Assembly: GCF_023700745.1 (NCBI RefSeq)
Contig: NZ_JAMPYG010000002.1
Location: 1-64,000 of the forward strand
Length of the DNA stretch: 64,000 bases
Origin: Rhodoferax sp.
GTDB lineage: Bacteria > Pseudomonadota > Gammaproteobacteria > Burkholderiales > Burkholderiaceae_C
Direction of reading: 5' to 3'
Shown: piece after piece, positions 27,495 through 37,011 of the stretch
Layout: each line of letters opens with the position of its first letter
Numbering within the stretch: position 1 is the stretch's first letter
Made by a program: the position numbers and the translations under genes
The notes under the pieces: model-generated
What the model was told of the DNA's origin: nothing
Seen by the model: only the letters and a program-made list of their open reading frames with translations
Database searches by the model: none

Positions 27495-28937
27495 ATGCAA
27501 TCACCCATGCCCGTCACGCGCCTCATTTCATGCACCCTGCTCTGCTTGTTGAGCAGCTTGTCCAGCGTCAGTGCCTTGGCGCAAGCCTTGCCGGATACGG
27601 TGCAGGCCGCTTTAAAGCGCGCCCAGGTGCCGACTGATGCAGTCGCTTTGCTGGTGATGGATACCGATGCCCGCACAGCGCCACGACTGAGTCACCGCGC
27701 AAATCAGGCCATGAACCCGGCATCGGTCATGAAGCTGGTCACCACCTTTGCCGCACTCGACCTGTTGGGGCCGGCCTACACCTGGCGCACACCGGTCTGG
27801 GTGAATGGCCCGGTGGTCAATGGTGTGTTGCAAGGCAGCGTTTTCATCCAGGGCCAGGGCGATCCGAAACTGGTGCTTGAAAAACTCTGGCTGCTGCTGC
27901 GCCGACTGCAAGGCCTGGGGATTCATACCATTGCCGGCGACATCGTGCTGGACAGCAGCGCCTTTGAGGTGCTGGCGACTGACCCGGCCGAATTTGATGG
28001 CGAGCCGCTACGCCCCTACAACGCCTCGGCGGATGCCTTGCTGATCAACTTCAAATCGGTGGTGATGACGTTTGCACCAGACCGGCTGGCCAACATCGCC
28101 CGCGTGCAATTTGACCCGCCCTTGTGGGGCGTTCGGCTACAGACCAGCGTGCCCCTGAGCGTCGCAAAGCCTGGCGTCACAGAGACCTGCAGCGATTACC
28201 GCGGCAATCTCAAGGCTGATTTTTCTGACCCCACGCGCATCCGCTTCAACGGCAGTTACGCTGCAAGCTGCGGTGAAAAAGTGTGGCCCATCGCCTATGC
28301 CGACCCCGGCAGCTACAACACCCGCGTCATCGAAGGGCTGTGGCGCAGCATGGGTGGTTTGCTGACCGGTACCGTCCGCACAGGTAGTGCACCACAGGAA
28401 CCAGCCACATTTGAGATCACCTCACCGCCACTGGCAGAAGTGATTCGCGACGTCAATAAATTCAGCAACAACGTGATGGCGCAGCAGATGTTTCTGACCC
28501 TTGGACTACCCGCACCCGCCACCACAGAGTCGGCGCGTGAAGCGGTGCGCCAATGGTGGCTGCACCGCATCAGCGCCAGCGACGTGCCCAACCTCGACAA
28601 CGGCTCGGGCCTGTCACGTCACAACCGTATCAGCGCACAGCAGTTGGGACAGTTACTGCAAATCGCCTATGCTTCCCCCAGCATGCCCGAGTTGATGTCA
28701 TCACTGCCATTGGTCGGCGTGGACGGCACCCTCAAACGCAGCCAGGCGAGCAACGCCAGCGCCCATTTGAAGACTGGCAGCCTGCGTGAAGTGAACGCAC
28801 TGGCAGGCTTTGTTCACGCCGCCAGTGGCAGGCGCTACGTGCTGGTGGCCATCGTCAATCACCCCAATGCGGGTGCGGCCCGCCCGGCACTCGATGCCTT
28901 GGTTGACTGGGCCGTGAGGGACAATCAAGGTCAGTAG
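27495..28937 (+). CDS. dacB: D-alanyl-D-alanine carboxypeptidase/endopeptidase (PBP4 type)
   Basis: The protein is a periplasmic class C low-molecular-weight penicillin-binding protein (S13 family) that trims and cleaves peptidoglycan cross-links. An N-terminal signal sequence ends near 'SALAQA'. The active-site SxxK is 'SVMK' (77-80), SxN is 'SNN' in 'FSNNVMAQQM', and KTG is in 'LKTGSLREVN'. A long insert between SxxK and SxN is typical of the family. Length is 480 residues from the ATG at 27495. It is followed 36 bases later by the SemiSWEET gene. Confidence 0.93.
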   Translation: MQSPMPVTRLISCTLLCLLSSLSSVSALAQALPDTVQAALKRAQVPTDAVALLVMDTDARTAPRLSHRANQAMNPASVMKLVTTFAALDLLGPAYTWRTPVWVNGPVVNGVLQGSVFIQGQGDPKLVLEKLWLLLRRLQGLGIHTIAGDIVLDSSAFEVLATDPAEFDGEPLRPYNASADALLINFKSVVMTFAPDRLANIARVQFDPPLWGVRLQTSVPLSVAKPGVTETCSDYRGNLKADFSDPTRIRFNGSYAASCGEKVWPIAYADPGSYNTRVIEGLWRSMGGLLTGTVRTGSAPQEPATFEITSPPLAEVIRDVNKFSNNVMAQQMFLTLGLPAPATTESAREAVRQWWLHRISASDVPNLDNGSGLSRHNRISAQQLGQLLQIAYASPSMPELMSSLPLVGVDGTLKRSQASNASAHLKTGSLREVNALAGFVHAASGRRYVLVAIVNHPNAGAARPALDALVDWAVRDNQGQ

Positions 28938-28973
28938 TGCGCCTCTGCGCGCTGTCCCATTCATCTGAACGAC

Positions 28974-29228
28974 ATGACCCTCACTGACCTGATCGGTACC
29001 CTTGCCGCCGTGCTGACCACCATCAGCTTTTTACCCCAGGCACTCCACACTTTTCGCACCAAGGATGTGCGTGGCATCTCACTGGGCATGTACAGCGCAT
29101 TCACGCTGGGCGTAGCCCTCTGGCTGGCCTATGGTCTGCTCCTGGGAGCGTGGCCAGTCGTCATCGCCAACCTGATCACCCTGGCGCTGGCAAGTACCAT
29201 TCTGGTGATGAAGCTGCGGTATCGGTAG
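28974..29228 (+). CDS. SemiSWEET-type sugar transporter
   Basis: This is an 84-residue membrane protein with three transmembrane helices forming a single PQ-loop unit. The conserved 'SFLPQALHTFRTKDVRGISLGMY' (quoted in parts: FLPQ, TKDVRGISLGMY) and 'LALWLAYG'-like second helix match bacterial SemiSWEETs, which work as dimers to move mono- or disaccharides across the inner membrane. It lies 36 bases after dacB on the same strand and is convergent with tsaC seven bases on. The substrate is unknown. Confidence 0.88.
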   Translation: MTLTDLIGTLAAVLTTISFLPQALHTFRTKDVRGISLGMYSAFTLGVALWLAYGLLLGAWPVVIANLITLALASTILVMKLRYR

Positions 29229-29235
29229 CCTGCGA

Positions 29236-30258
29236 CTAAATAGTGGCTGCGCGCTGCAAACGATCCCGCACACCGTCCCACTCAGACGCATCCGGTGGGG
29301 TTTCCACCCAGATTTGCGCCACCCCCTGCAAGTCAAACGCACGCAACACCGCGAACAATTGGCGGGCGGCGATGGCCGCATCAGACGGCATGCGTTGAGA
29401 CAACACGCCAGCTGCAGGCTCCTGGAGCAAGCTGCGGTGCCACACCGCCACGCGGGTCCCCGACACACCATCACGCAAAGCCGCTTGCAATTGCTGTGCA
29501 TCCATCAACCGCACCCGCGCCCGGGGGGCGTAATGCGAGTCAAGCGTGCCCGAGGCCTTGGGCGCCGGCACAGCAAGTGTGTCGACATCGTCTTTTGACA
29601 CCACCTTCAAGCCGCATACGGCCTGCACTTGTTCGGGCGTGATGGCCCCCGGGCGCAGCAGCACCGGCTGGCCACGACTGCAGTCGATGATGGTGGACTC
29701 AATGCCTACATGGCAGGCACCACCGTCCAGAATCAGCAGGTCGCCGCCAAATTCGCCCTGCACATGAGACGCCGTGGTGGGGCTGACCCGGCCAAACTGA
29801 TTGGCACTGGGGGCCGCCAGACCCCAAACGCACAAAGGCATGGTTTGACAATCCATGAGCGCCTTCAACAGTGCTTGCGCCACGGGGTGGGCCGGGCACC
29901 GCAAGCCAATGGTGGCGTTGCCGCCGGCGGTCGCCTTGGCCACATCCGGCCGGCGCGGCAGGATCAGGGTCAATGGGCCGGGCCAGAAGGCCTGCATGAG
30001 TTGGCGGGCAAAGGCCGGCACGTCAGACGCGTAATGCGCCACCGCGCCGGCATCGGCCACGTGGACGATCAGCGGGTGGTCCGCCGGGCGGCCCTTGGCT
30101 CTGAAAATTTGCGCCACGGCGGCATCGTCGTCGGCATTGGCAGCCAGACCGTAAACGGTCTCGGTGGGCAAACCCAGCAAGCCGCCCGACCGGATACAAC
30201 GGGCCGCAGCGGCGATGGATTCAGGTGCATCACCCGGCAGGATCATGGCATCAAGCAT
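29236..30258 (-). CDS. tsaC: L-threonylcarbamoyladenylate synthase, Sua5 type
   Basis: The enzyme makes threonylcarbamoyl-AMP from Thr, bicarbonate and ATP for t6A37 of ANN-decoding tRNAs. The YrdC core has 'GLPTETVYGLAANADDD' and 'KGRPADHPLIVHV', then 'PSANQFGRVSPTTASHV'. At 340 residues it is longer than E. coli TsaC because it has the extra C-terminal Sua5 domain (about 205-340). Its ATG overlaps the purK stop (TAATG), implying coupling with purE-purK. Confidence 0.93.
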   Translation of the reverse strand: MLDAMILPGDAPESIAAAARCIRSGGLLGLPTETVYGLAANADDDAAVAQIFRAKGRPADHPLIVHVADAGAVAHYASDVPAFARQLMQAFWPGPLTLILPRRPDVAKATAGGNATIGLRCPAHPVAQALLKALMDCQTMPLCVWGLAAPSANQFGRVSPTTASHVQGEFGGDLLILDGGACHVGIESTIIDCSRGQPVLLRPGAITPEQVQAVCGLKVVSKDDVDTLAVPAPKASGTLDSHYAPRARVRLMDAQQLQAALRDGVSGTRVAVWHRSLLQEPAAGVLSQRMPSDAAIAARQLFAVLRAFDLQGVAQIWVETPPDASEWDGVRDRLQRAATI

Positions 30259-31463
30259 TAAAACGGTGCAATACCCAACACCCCAGCTGCAGCCAGCGCC
30301 GTGCTGCGGGCTTGCTCAGGGCTAGCGGCTGTGACGGTCAAATGCCCCATCTTGCGACCCTTGCTGGCTTTGAGCTTGCCGTACAAATGCAGGTGCACAC
30401 CGGGCAAGGCGAGCACCTGATCCCAGCGCGGCGTGGCCCCGTCGACCCATAAATCACCCAGTAAATTGAGCATCACTGCGGCGCTGTGCTGGCGCGGCTG
30501 CGCAAGGGGCAGACCGGCCAGGGTACGCACCTGCAAGTCAAACTGCGACACATCGCAGGCGTCCAGCGTGTAGTGGCCACTGTTGTGCGGACGGGGTGCC
30601 ATTTCGTTGACGACCAGCGCGCCAATGGCATCGCTCTCGGGCGTGTCTTCTGCCAGCACAAAAAATTCGACACACAGCACACCCACGTAATTGAGTTCAG
30701 CGGCAATATTTTTCGCCGCTTCCACCGCCTGATTGGCAAGCACTGGCGGCATATTTCCCGCATAGGCCTCGGTCACGGCCAGAATGCCTTCGCGGTGCAG
30801 ATTAAGCTGCGGTGCAAAATGCACCACCTCACCATCCCAGCCGCGTGCCACGATCACCGAACACTCGGCGGCCAGCGGCAGCATTTGCTCCAGCACACAG
30901 GGCACGTTTTTCAGGGTATCCCAGGCGCTGGCCAGCTCGGTGCGGTTGTGGCAGCGCACCTGGCCCTTGCCGTCATAGCCCAGGCGGGCAGTTTTCAAGA
31001 TACCCGGCAAAAGCTGGTCAGCCACCGCGTTGAGTTGCGCGGCGGTTTCAATCACCGCATAAGGTGCCACAGGCACCCCGCTGCGTGCCAGATGGGCTTT
31101 TTCCTTGATGCGGTCCTGCGCAATCGCCACCGCATCGGCGCTGGGCGCGGTGGGGCGTGCAGCGCCCAGGGTGACCAGCGCGGGCGCTGGTACGTTTTCA
31201 AATTCGGTGGTCACGGCGGCGCAGCGCTGCATCAATTGGGCCAAGCCTTGCTGGTCCAGGTAATCGGTCTGAATGTGGTAGTGACTGACCAGTCCGGCCG
31301 GACTGATGACGTCGGGGTCGAGCACCACGGTGAAATAACCCATGGCCTGCGCCGCCTGCACAAACATGCGCCCCAACTGGCCACCGCCCATCACGCCCAG
31401 CGTGGTCGGCTGGCCGCTGCCATTCAAGCCGGTGGCACCGGGCAACAAGATCGGGCCGCTCAT
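30258..31463 (-). CDS. purK: N5-carboxyaminoimidazole ribonucleotide synthase
   Basis: PurK is an ATP-grasp enzyme that converts AIR and bicarbonate to N5-CAIR in purine synthesis. '[22 protein letters not shown]' (quoted in part: MGGGQLGRM) starts the N-terminal domain, and the ATP-grasp centre has '[14 protein letters not shown]' and '[18 protein letters not shown]' (part). Length is 401 residues. It overlaps purE by ATGA upstream and tsaC by TAATG downstream, so it is the middle of a coupled three-gene unit. A 440-residue open frame on the opposite strand is a shadow. Confidence 0.96.
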   Translation of the reverse strand: MSGPILLPGATGLNGSGQPTTLGVMGGGQLGRMFVQAAQAMGYFTVVLDPDVISPAGLVSHYHIQTDYLDQQGLAQLMQRCAAVTTEFENVPAPALVTLGAARPTAPSADAVAIAQDRIKEKAHLARSGVPVAPYAVIETAAQLNAVADQLLPGILKTARLGYDGKGQVRCHNRTELASAWDTLKNVPCVLEQMLPLAAECSVIVARGWDGEVVHFAPQLNLHREGILAVTEAYAGNMPPVLANQAVEAAKNIAAELNYVGVLCVEFFVLAEDTPESDAIGALVVNEMAPRPHNSGHYTLDACDVSQFDLQVRTLAGLPLAQPRQHSAAVMLNLLGDLWVDGATPRWDQVLALPGVHLHLYGKLKASKGRKMGHLTVTAASPEQARSTALAAAGVLGIAPF

Positions 31464-31954
31464 AACTTGGGCGGCAAGGTCATGCCGCGCGCCATCTGGG
31501 TTTGCTCGGCGCGAAAGTCTTCGAGCTTGACACGCAGCACGATGTCGGTGTTGGCCAGCATGGCCAACGCAAACAATGCCGCGTTGGCCGCTCCGGCAGC
31601 GCCGATGGCAAAAGTGGCCACCGGAATGCCCTTGGGCATTTGCACAATGCTGTGCAAGGAATCCACCCCGCTCAGGTGTTTGCTGGCCACCGGCACACCG
31701 AGCACCGGCACCGTGGTCTTGGCTGCCAGCATGCCCGGCAAGTGCGCCGCGCCGCCAGCGCCGGCGATGATGGCCTTGAGGCCACGACCTACCGCAGTTT
31801 CGGCATAGGCAAACATATCGTCGGGCATACGGTGCGCCGAGACCACCCGGGCCTCGTAGGGGATGCCAAACTGTTGGAGAATGTGGACTGCGTGTTGCAT
31901 GGTGTCCCAGTCAGAGCTGGAGCCCATGAGCACACCGATTTGAATTGAGTTCAT
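31460..31954 (-). CDS. purE: N5-carboxyaminoimidazole ribonucleotide mutase
   Basis: PurE (class I) moves the carboxyl group of N5-CAIR to give CAIR, the next step after PurK. '[20 protein letters not shown]' is the signature start, and '[14 protein letters not shown]' and '[16 protein letters not shown]' line the active site. Length is 164 residues. purE precedes purK with a four-base ATGA overlap. It is divergent from cnoX with only 37 bases between the start codons. Confidence 0.97.
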   Translation of the reverse strand: MNSIQIGVLMGSSSDWDTMQHAVHILQQFGIPYEARVVSAHRMPDDMFAYAETAVGRGLKAIIAGAGGAAHLPGMLAAKTTVPVLGVPVASKHLSGVDSLHSIVQMPKGIPVATFAIGAAGAANAALFALAMLANTDIVLRVKLEDFRAEQTQMARGMTLPPKL

Positions 31955-31991
31955 ACCCGAATTTTACGTTTGACCCACACGACCCAGCACC

Positions 31992-32948
31992 ATGATTAAC
32001 GTCTCCCTCCAAAATTTTGAAACCGAGGTCATTGCCGCCTCCATGACCCAGCCCATCCTGATCGACTTCTGGGCGCCCTGGTGCGGCCCCTGCAAGTCGC
32101 TCGGACCCCTTCTGGAACAGCTCGAAGTGGACTATGCAGGCCGCTTCACGCTGGTCAAGATCGACTCGGACCAGGAGCAGCAACTGGCCCAGGCCTTTGG
32201 CATTCGCAGCATTCCCACCTGCATTCTGATGATGGGCGGCAAACCCGTTGACGGCTTCATGGGAGCCCAGACGGCGCCCCAGATCCGTACGTTCCTGGAC
32301 AAACACCTGCCCAGCGAAGGCGAACTGGTGGCTGAAGCCGAAGCCGACGCCGCCCAGGAACTGCTGCAGGCCGGGGACACCGAGGCGGCGCTGGCCAAAC
32401 TGGCCGACGCCCTGGCCGCAGACCCTGGCAACGACGACGCCCGCTATGACTACATCAAACTCCTGATCGAGCTGGGCGGCCTGGAAGAGGCCGACGCCAC
32501 GCTGGCCCCCAAACTCACCGAGATACCACGACAGCTGCGCTTTGAGGCCTTGTCGCAATGGCTGAGCGCGATTGAATCTGCCGCCACAGGCCCCCAAGCC
32601 AGCTGGACGATCGGGCAATTTGACGAAAAAATTGCCCTGAACAAACGCGACTTTGACACCCGTTTTGCCAAAGCCCGGCTGCTCATGGCCGTGGGCGAAT
32701 GGCCAGCTGCCATGGACGAACTGCTGGAAATCATCATGCGCGACAAAAAATGGGCCGATGAAGCCCCGCGCAAGACCTTTGTCGCCATCCTCGAACTCAT
32801 GACCCCACCCAAACCCAAGGCAGCAGCGCAAGCCAGCGGCAAAACAGCCGGTGGCATTGAGGTGCTGGGCAAGGCGCAGGTTCAGGAAGACCCGCAGGCG
32901 GCCCTGGTGTCCAAGTACCGCCGTCAATTGAGCATGATGCTCAATTAG
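31992..32948 (+). CDS. cnoX: Thioredoxin-TPR co-chaperone CnoX (YbbN)
   Basis: The N-terminal thioredoxin domain has an intact 'CGPC' (31-34), followed by a TPR-like helical region from about residue 115 ('[24 protein letters not shown]'). In E. coli, CnoX is a chaperedoxin that passes substrates to GroEL and DnaK, and its motif lacks one cysteine. The complete CGPC here suggests retained disulphide exchange, as described for some other CnoX proteins. Length is 318 residues, including a Pro/Lys/Ala-rich stretch near 275-305 before the conserved end '[11 protein letters not shown]'. Its stop overlaps the convergent purC stop. Confidence 0.88.
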   Translation: MINVSLQNFETEVIAASMTQPILIDFWAPWCGPCKSLGPLLEQLEVDYAGRFTLVKIDSDQEQQLAQAFGIRSIPTCILMMGGKPVDGFMGAQTAPQIRTFLDKHLPSEGELVAEAEADAAQELLQAGDTEAALAKLADALAADPGNDDARYDYIKLLIELGGLEEADATLAPKLTEIPRQLRFEALSQWLSAIESAATGPQASWTIGQFDEKIALNKRDFDTRFAKARLLMAVGEWPAAMDELLEIIMRDKKWADEAPRKTFVAILELMTPPKPKAAAQASGKTAGGIEVLGKAQVQEDPQAALVSKYRRQLSMMLN

Positions 32949-33862
32949 CTGGTGAGCCGGGTCAGCGCTTCCTGGTACTTGGCTGCCGTTTTTTCGATGA
33001 CCTCACGGGGCAGGTGCGGTGCCGGCGGGCTCTTGCTCCAGGGCTGACCTGCCACCAGCGCGGTTTCCAGCCAGTCGCGCAAGAACTGCTTGTCGTAGCT
33101 GGGCGGGTTGACCCCCTCCTGGTAGCTCTCGGCGGGCCAGTAGCGCGAGGAATCGGGGGTGAGCACCTCGTCCATCAAAATCAAACTACCGTCCTGGTCC
33201 AGGCCAAATTCAAACTTGGTGTCGGCAATGATGATGCCCTTGGCGGCGGCAATCTTGCTGGCCGCTTTGTACAGCGCAAGGCTGATGTCACGGATGCGGG
33301 TGGCGAGGTCGGCACCGATCATTTCGACCGTTTTCTCGAACGTGATGTTCTCGTCATGGTCACCCATTTCGGCCTTGGCCGCCGGGGTGTAAATGGGCTC
33401 GGGCAATTGAGAAGCGTTTTTCAGGCCAGCAGGCAATTTGACGCCACATACCGCCCCGTTTTCCTGGTACTCCTTCCAGCCGCTGCCCGCCAGGTAGCCG
33501 CGCACCACGGCTTCCACCAGAATCGGTTTCAGGCGCTTGACCAGCATCGAACGTCCGGTCACCTGAGCTACTTCGGCGGCCGTGACGACACTTTCGGGCG
33601 CCTCGCCAGTGAGGTGGATCGGGCAAATTTTCAGGCCATTCGGCCCCAGTTTGTCAAACCAGAACAAGGCCATTTGCGTCAGCAACACGCCTTTGCCAGG
33701 AATGGGCTGGCCCATGATGACGTCGAAGGCACTGATGCGGTCGCTGGCCACCATCAGGATGCGGTCGTCGCCCACCGCATAGTTGTCGCGCACCTTGCCG
33801 CGCGCCAGCAAGGGCAATGATTTGATATTGGAAGTGTGCAGGGCAGCCGGGGATAGGGTCAT
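32945..33862 (-). CDS. purC: SAICAR synthase
   Basis: PurC condenses CAIR with aspartate using ATP to give SAICAR, the step after PurE. '[30 protein letters not shown]' (parts: [15 protein letters not shown]) and '[11 protein letters not shown]' followed by '[13 protein letters not shown]' are family hallmarks. At 305 residues it is of the longer type common in betaproteobacteria. It lies next to the purE-purK block but on its own transcript, separated from fba upstream by a terminator. Its last codon region overlaps the convergent cnoX stop (TTAG). Confidence 0.96.
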   Translation of the reverse strand: MTLSPAALHTSNIKSLPLLARGKVRDNYAVGDDRILMVASDRISAFDVIMGQPIPGKGVLLTQMALFWFDKLGPNGLKICPIHLTGEAPESVVTAAEVAQVTGRSMLVKRLKPILVEAVVRGYLAGSGWKEYQENGAVCGVKLPAGLKNASQLPEPIYTPAAKAEMGDHDENITFEKTVEMIGADLATRIRDISLALYKAASKIAAAKGIIIADTKFEFGLDQDGSLILMDEVLTPDSSRYWPAESYQEGVNPPSYDKQFLRDWLETALVAGQPWSKSPPAPHLPREVIEKTAAKYQEALTRLTS

Positions 33863-33931
33863 GGTGCGTTAACTCAAGAATGAAATGTCGAAAAGATGCT
33901 CCTAGTTTAGTTTCAATCGCCGCAGCATCAG

Positions 33932-33958
33932 CAAAAAGCCACCCGAAGGTGGCCTTTT
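33932..33958 (-). terminator. Rho-independent terminator after fba
   Basis: GCCACC and GGTGGC pair around the stable tetraloop TTCG, followed on the minus strand by TTTTT. It separates fba from purC. The other strand also shows TTTT, so some bidirectional activity is possible. Confidence 0.92.
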
Positions 33959-33986
33959 CATTAGGTCAAGGTCGAAACCAAAGCGC

Positions 33987-35051
33987 TTAGTTCACCACCT
34001 GCGCCAGTTCGCCGCGGGCGTATTTTCCGGCCACTTCAAACAGGCTGTGGCTCTTGATCCTGGCACCCTGGCCCTGGCAACCGAACTCCAGGTAGCGCTG
34101 TTTGCACAGGGCTTTGGCGGCTTCACGGGCTGGCTTGAGCCAATCACGGGCGTCAAACTTGTCGGGGTTCTCGAACATGTACTTGCGCACGGCGGCTGTC
34201 ATGGCGAGGCGGATGTCGGTGTCAATGTTGATCTTGCGCACGCCATACTTGATGGCTTTCTGGATTTCCTCGACCGGCACGCCATAGGTTTCTTTCATCT
34301 TGCCGCCATACTGGTTGATGAGAGCCAGCGATTCCTGCGGCACGCTGCTCGAGCCGTGCATCACCAGATGGGTGTTGGGCAGCCGGCGGTTGATTTCCAT
34401 CACGCGGTCAATCGCCAAAATGTCGCCGGTGGGCTTGCGCGTGAACTTGTAGGCGCCGTGACTGGTACCAATGGCAATAGCCAGCGCATCAAGCTGGGTG
34501 CGCTTGACAAAATCGGCCGCTTGCTCGGGGTCGGTGAGCATCTGCTCACGCGTCATGGTGGCGTCGGTGCCATGGCCGTCTTCCTTGTCACCCTTCATCG
34601 TTTCCAGGGAACCCAGGCAGCCCAGTTCGCCCTCCACCGTGACACCCACGGCATGGGCCATGTCTACCACCTTGCGGGTGACTTCAACGTTGTACTCATA
34701 GCTGGCAATGGTCTTGCCATCCGCTTCCAGACTGCCGTCCATCATGACCGAACTGAAACCGAGATCAATGGCCCCCTGGCAGACGGCCGGGTTCTGGCCA
34801 TGGTCCTGATGCATCACCAGCGGAATGTGCGGATAGGACTCAATGGCCGCCAGAATCAGGTGCTTGATGAAGGGCTCACCCGCATACTTGCGGGCGCCAG
34901 CGCTGGCCTGCAAAATGACGGGCGCGCCCACTTCATCGGCAGCCGACATCACCGCTTGCACTTGCTCCAGGTTGTTGACGTTGAAAGCCGGAATGCCGTA
35001 ACCGTTGACCGCCGCGTGGTCAAGCAGTTCGCGCATAGAAACGAGTGCCAT
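33987..35051 (-). CDS. fba: Fructose-bisphosphate aldolase, class II
   Basis: This is the zinc-dependent aldolase of glycolysis, gluconeogenesis and the Calvin cycle, which interconverts fructose 1,6-bisphosphate with two triose phosphates. '[12 protein letters not shown]' carries conserved metal and catalytic residues (His81, Asp83, His84). '[16 protein letters not shown]', 'GTSHGAYKF' and '[12 protein letters not shown]' add metal and phosphate ligands. Length is 354 residues, the subtype often labelled cbbA in Calvin-cycle operons, though no other cbb gene is here. It is 87 bases downstream of pyk. Confidence 0.95.
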   Translation of the reverse strand: MALVSMRELLDHAAVNGYGIPAFNVNNLEQVQAVMSAADEVGAPVILQASAGARKYAGEPFIKHLILAAIESYPHIPLVMHQDHGQNPAVCQGAIDLGFSSVMMDGSLEADGKTIASYEYNVEVTRKVVDMAHAVGVTVEGELGCLGSLETMKGDKEDGHGTDATMTREQMLTDPEQAADFVKRTQLDALAIAIGTSHGAYKFTRKPTGDILAIDRVMEINRRLPNTHLVMHGSSSVPQESLALINQYGGKMKETYGVPVEEIQKAIKYGVRKINIDTDIRLAMTAAVRKYMFENPDKFDARDWLKPAREAAKALCKQRYLEFGCQGQGARIKSHSLFEVAGKYARGELAQVVN

Positions 35052-35138
35052 GATGGTGTCCTTTGAAAATTGGTAACTGAGCAGTAACTCGCTCCAATTC
35101 TAGCCACTCAACTGGCAGGGAAACTATCGTCGACTGAC

Positions 35139-36569
35139 CTACCCCACCCGGCAAATCTTGAGCATGTTGGTGCCGCCGGGCGAGCCCATGGGTTCACCAC
35201 AGGTAATGGCATAAACATCGCCTTTCTGGACAATACCGCGCGCCTTGAGATCGGCCTCGGACTCAGCCAGCGCCGTGTCGCGGTCGGCGCTGGTGTCAAT
35301 CAGGATCGGTCGCACATTGCGGTAAAGCGTCATTTTGCGTTGCGTGGCAATTTTGGAAGTCAACGCGTAAATGGGCACCTGGATCAGGTGGCGGCTCATC
35401 CACAACGCGGTCGAACCGCTGTCGGTCATGGCCACAATGGCTTTGGCGCCCAGATGGTGCGCCGTAAACAAGGCCCCCATCGCAATGGACTGGTCAATAC
35501 GGGTAAAGGTCTTGCCGGTAAAGTCAGCTTCAAGCCTGAACATCTCGCCCCCCTCTGCCGCATGGCAGATCTTGGCCATTTCAATGACCGTTTCCAGCGG
35601 GTATTTGCCTGCGGCGGTCTCGGCCGACAGCATCACGGCATCGGTGCCGTCCAGTACCGCATTGGCGACGTCACTCACTTCGGCGCGGGTCGGCACCGGG
35701 TTGGTGATCATCGACTCCATCATCTGTGTTGCGGTAATCACGACACGATCATGCTCGCGCGCCAGCTTGATCATGCGTTTTTGCAGAGCCGGCACCACGG
35801 CGTTGCCCACTTCGACAGCCAGGTCACCACGGGCCACCATGATGCCGTCACTGGCCAGCAAAATCTCCTCAAGGTGAGGAATCGCCTCAGCGCGCTCGAT
35901 CTTGGCAATCAGGCCAGGACGGTGCCCGTCGTCGGCCGCCACGCTGCACAGTTGACGCGCCATTTCCATGTCGGTGGCATTTTTGGGAAAACTCACGGCC
36001 ACATAATCGGCATGAAAACTCATGGCGGTACGGATGTCTTCCATGTCCTTGGCGGTCAGGGCTGGAGCCGTCAAACCGCCGCCCTGCTTGTTGATGCCCT
36101 TGTTGTTGGACAACTCGCCGCCCATCCTGACCGTGGTGTAGATGGCCTCGCCCTTGACCGCATCGACAATGATGACGATCAGTCCATCGTTGAGCAACAG
36201 CACATCACCCTCTTTGACTTCGCGCGGCAGGGCCTTGTAATCCAGGCCGACCGCATCGATGTCACCGAGTTCGGTGCGCGCCGCATCCAGCACGAAGCAT
36301 TGACCTGGCTGCAAAAACACCTTGCCTTCGGCAAACTTGCCAACCCGGATTTTTGGCCCTTGCAAGTCGGCCATGATGGCAACCTCGCGCCCGGCGCGTT
36401 TGGCGGCTTCGCGCACCAGACGCGCCCGCTCAATGTGATCTTGCGCCTTCCCATGGCTGAAATTCAGGCGCACCACGTTGACCCCGGCGCGAATCATTCG
36501 CTCAAGCAAGACGGGATCGCTGGATGCTGGGCCTAAAGTGGCAACAATTTTGGTCGCGCGACGTGGCAT
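35139..36569 (-). CDS. pyk: Pyruvate kinase
   Basis: Pyk makes pyruvate and ATP from phosphoenolpyruvate. 'RRATKIVATLGPASSD', 'VNVVRLNFSHGKAQDHIERA' (part), 'DLQGPKIRVGKF', 'IAKIERAEAIPHLEEIL', 'MVARGDLAVEVG' and 'ITATQMMESMI' match catalytic barrel and B-domain landmarks. Length from the ATG at 36569 (MPRRATKI) is 476 residues. The track's earlier start adds 13 residues without family support. It is next to fba, a glycolytic pair on the same strand. Confidence 0.96.
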   Translation of the reverse strand: MPRRATKIVATLGPASSDPVLLERMIRAGVNVVRLNFSHGKAQDHIERARLVREAAKRAGREVAIMADLQGPKIRVGKFAEGKVFLQPGQCFVLDAARTELGDIDAVGLDYKALPREVKEGDVLLLNDGLIVIIVDAVKGEAIYTTVRMGGELSNNKGINKQGGGLTAPALTAKDMEDIRTAMSFHADYVAVSFPKNATDMEMARQLCSVAADDGHRPGLIAKIERAEAIPHLEEILLASDGIMVARGDLAVEVGNAVVPALQKRMIKLAREHDRVVITATQMMESMITNPVPTRAEVSDVANAVLDGTDAVMLSAETAAGKYPLETVIEMAKICHAAEGGEMFRLEADFTGKTFTRIDQSIAMGALFTAHHLGAKAIVAMTDSGSTALWMSRHLIQVPIYALTSKIATQRKMTLYRNVRPILIDTSADRDTALAESEADLKARGIVQKGDVYAITCGEPMGSPGGTNMLKICRVG

Positions 36570-36663
36570 GAATCTATCTCCGGTGTAATTTAGTTTCCTG
36601 ATTTTCACACAAAGCAGTTACATCACAACAACAAGAAGCGCCCCGGTTGTCGCCACCCAAGCG

Positions 36664-37011
36664 CTACCACCCGAGCCCCAGATGCAGTGGCAAATAAACC
36701 GCCATGCCCGAAACAATGGTACCCAACACGGCCTGACCCTGACCTTTGCGCCAGAAGAAATAACCGCCCCCTACCAAAGCAGCATAGATGCGGGCGTCCT
36801 GCCAGGAACTGATGAGATGGCCTTGCACCATGACGATTTCAGGGACCACCACAGCCGCCAGCGCGGCAATGGGGGCATATTGCAAGCCACGCTGCGCCCA
36901 GTGCGGCAAATGCCAGGGCTCATTGCTCATGAAAAAGAAACAGCGGGTGACCATGGTGACCCATGCCAGTCCCACGATCGCCCCGAGTGTCCAGAGATCG
37001 GTGTCACTCAT
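36664..37011 (-). CDS. azlD: AzlD family branched-chain amino acid exporter subunit
   Basis: The protein is the small membrane partner of an AzlCD-type exporter, in which AzlC and AzlD act together (YgaZH in E. coli exports valine). The 115-residue protein shows four hydrophobic segments and the family's 'VTMVTRCFFFMSNEP' and 'LQYAPIAALAAVVVPEI'. Its ATG overlaps the azlC stop (ATGA). It ends the def-fmt-azlC-azlD chain. Confidence 0.85.
   Translation of the reverse strand: MSDTDLWTLGAIVGLAWVTMVTRCFFFMSNEPWHLPHWAQRGLQYAPIAALAAVVVPEIVMVQGHLISSWQDARIYAALVGGGYFFWRKGQGQAVLGTIVSGMAVYLPLHLGLGW

Noticed and set aside
30486-31808. 440-codon open frame on the plus strand opposite purK-purE
   Set aside because: purK and purE on the minus strand are unambiguous. 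The plus-strand translation is rich in His, Gln and Arg with no recognisable motif, typical of a GC-rich shadow.
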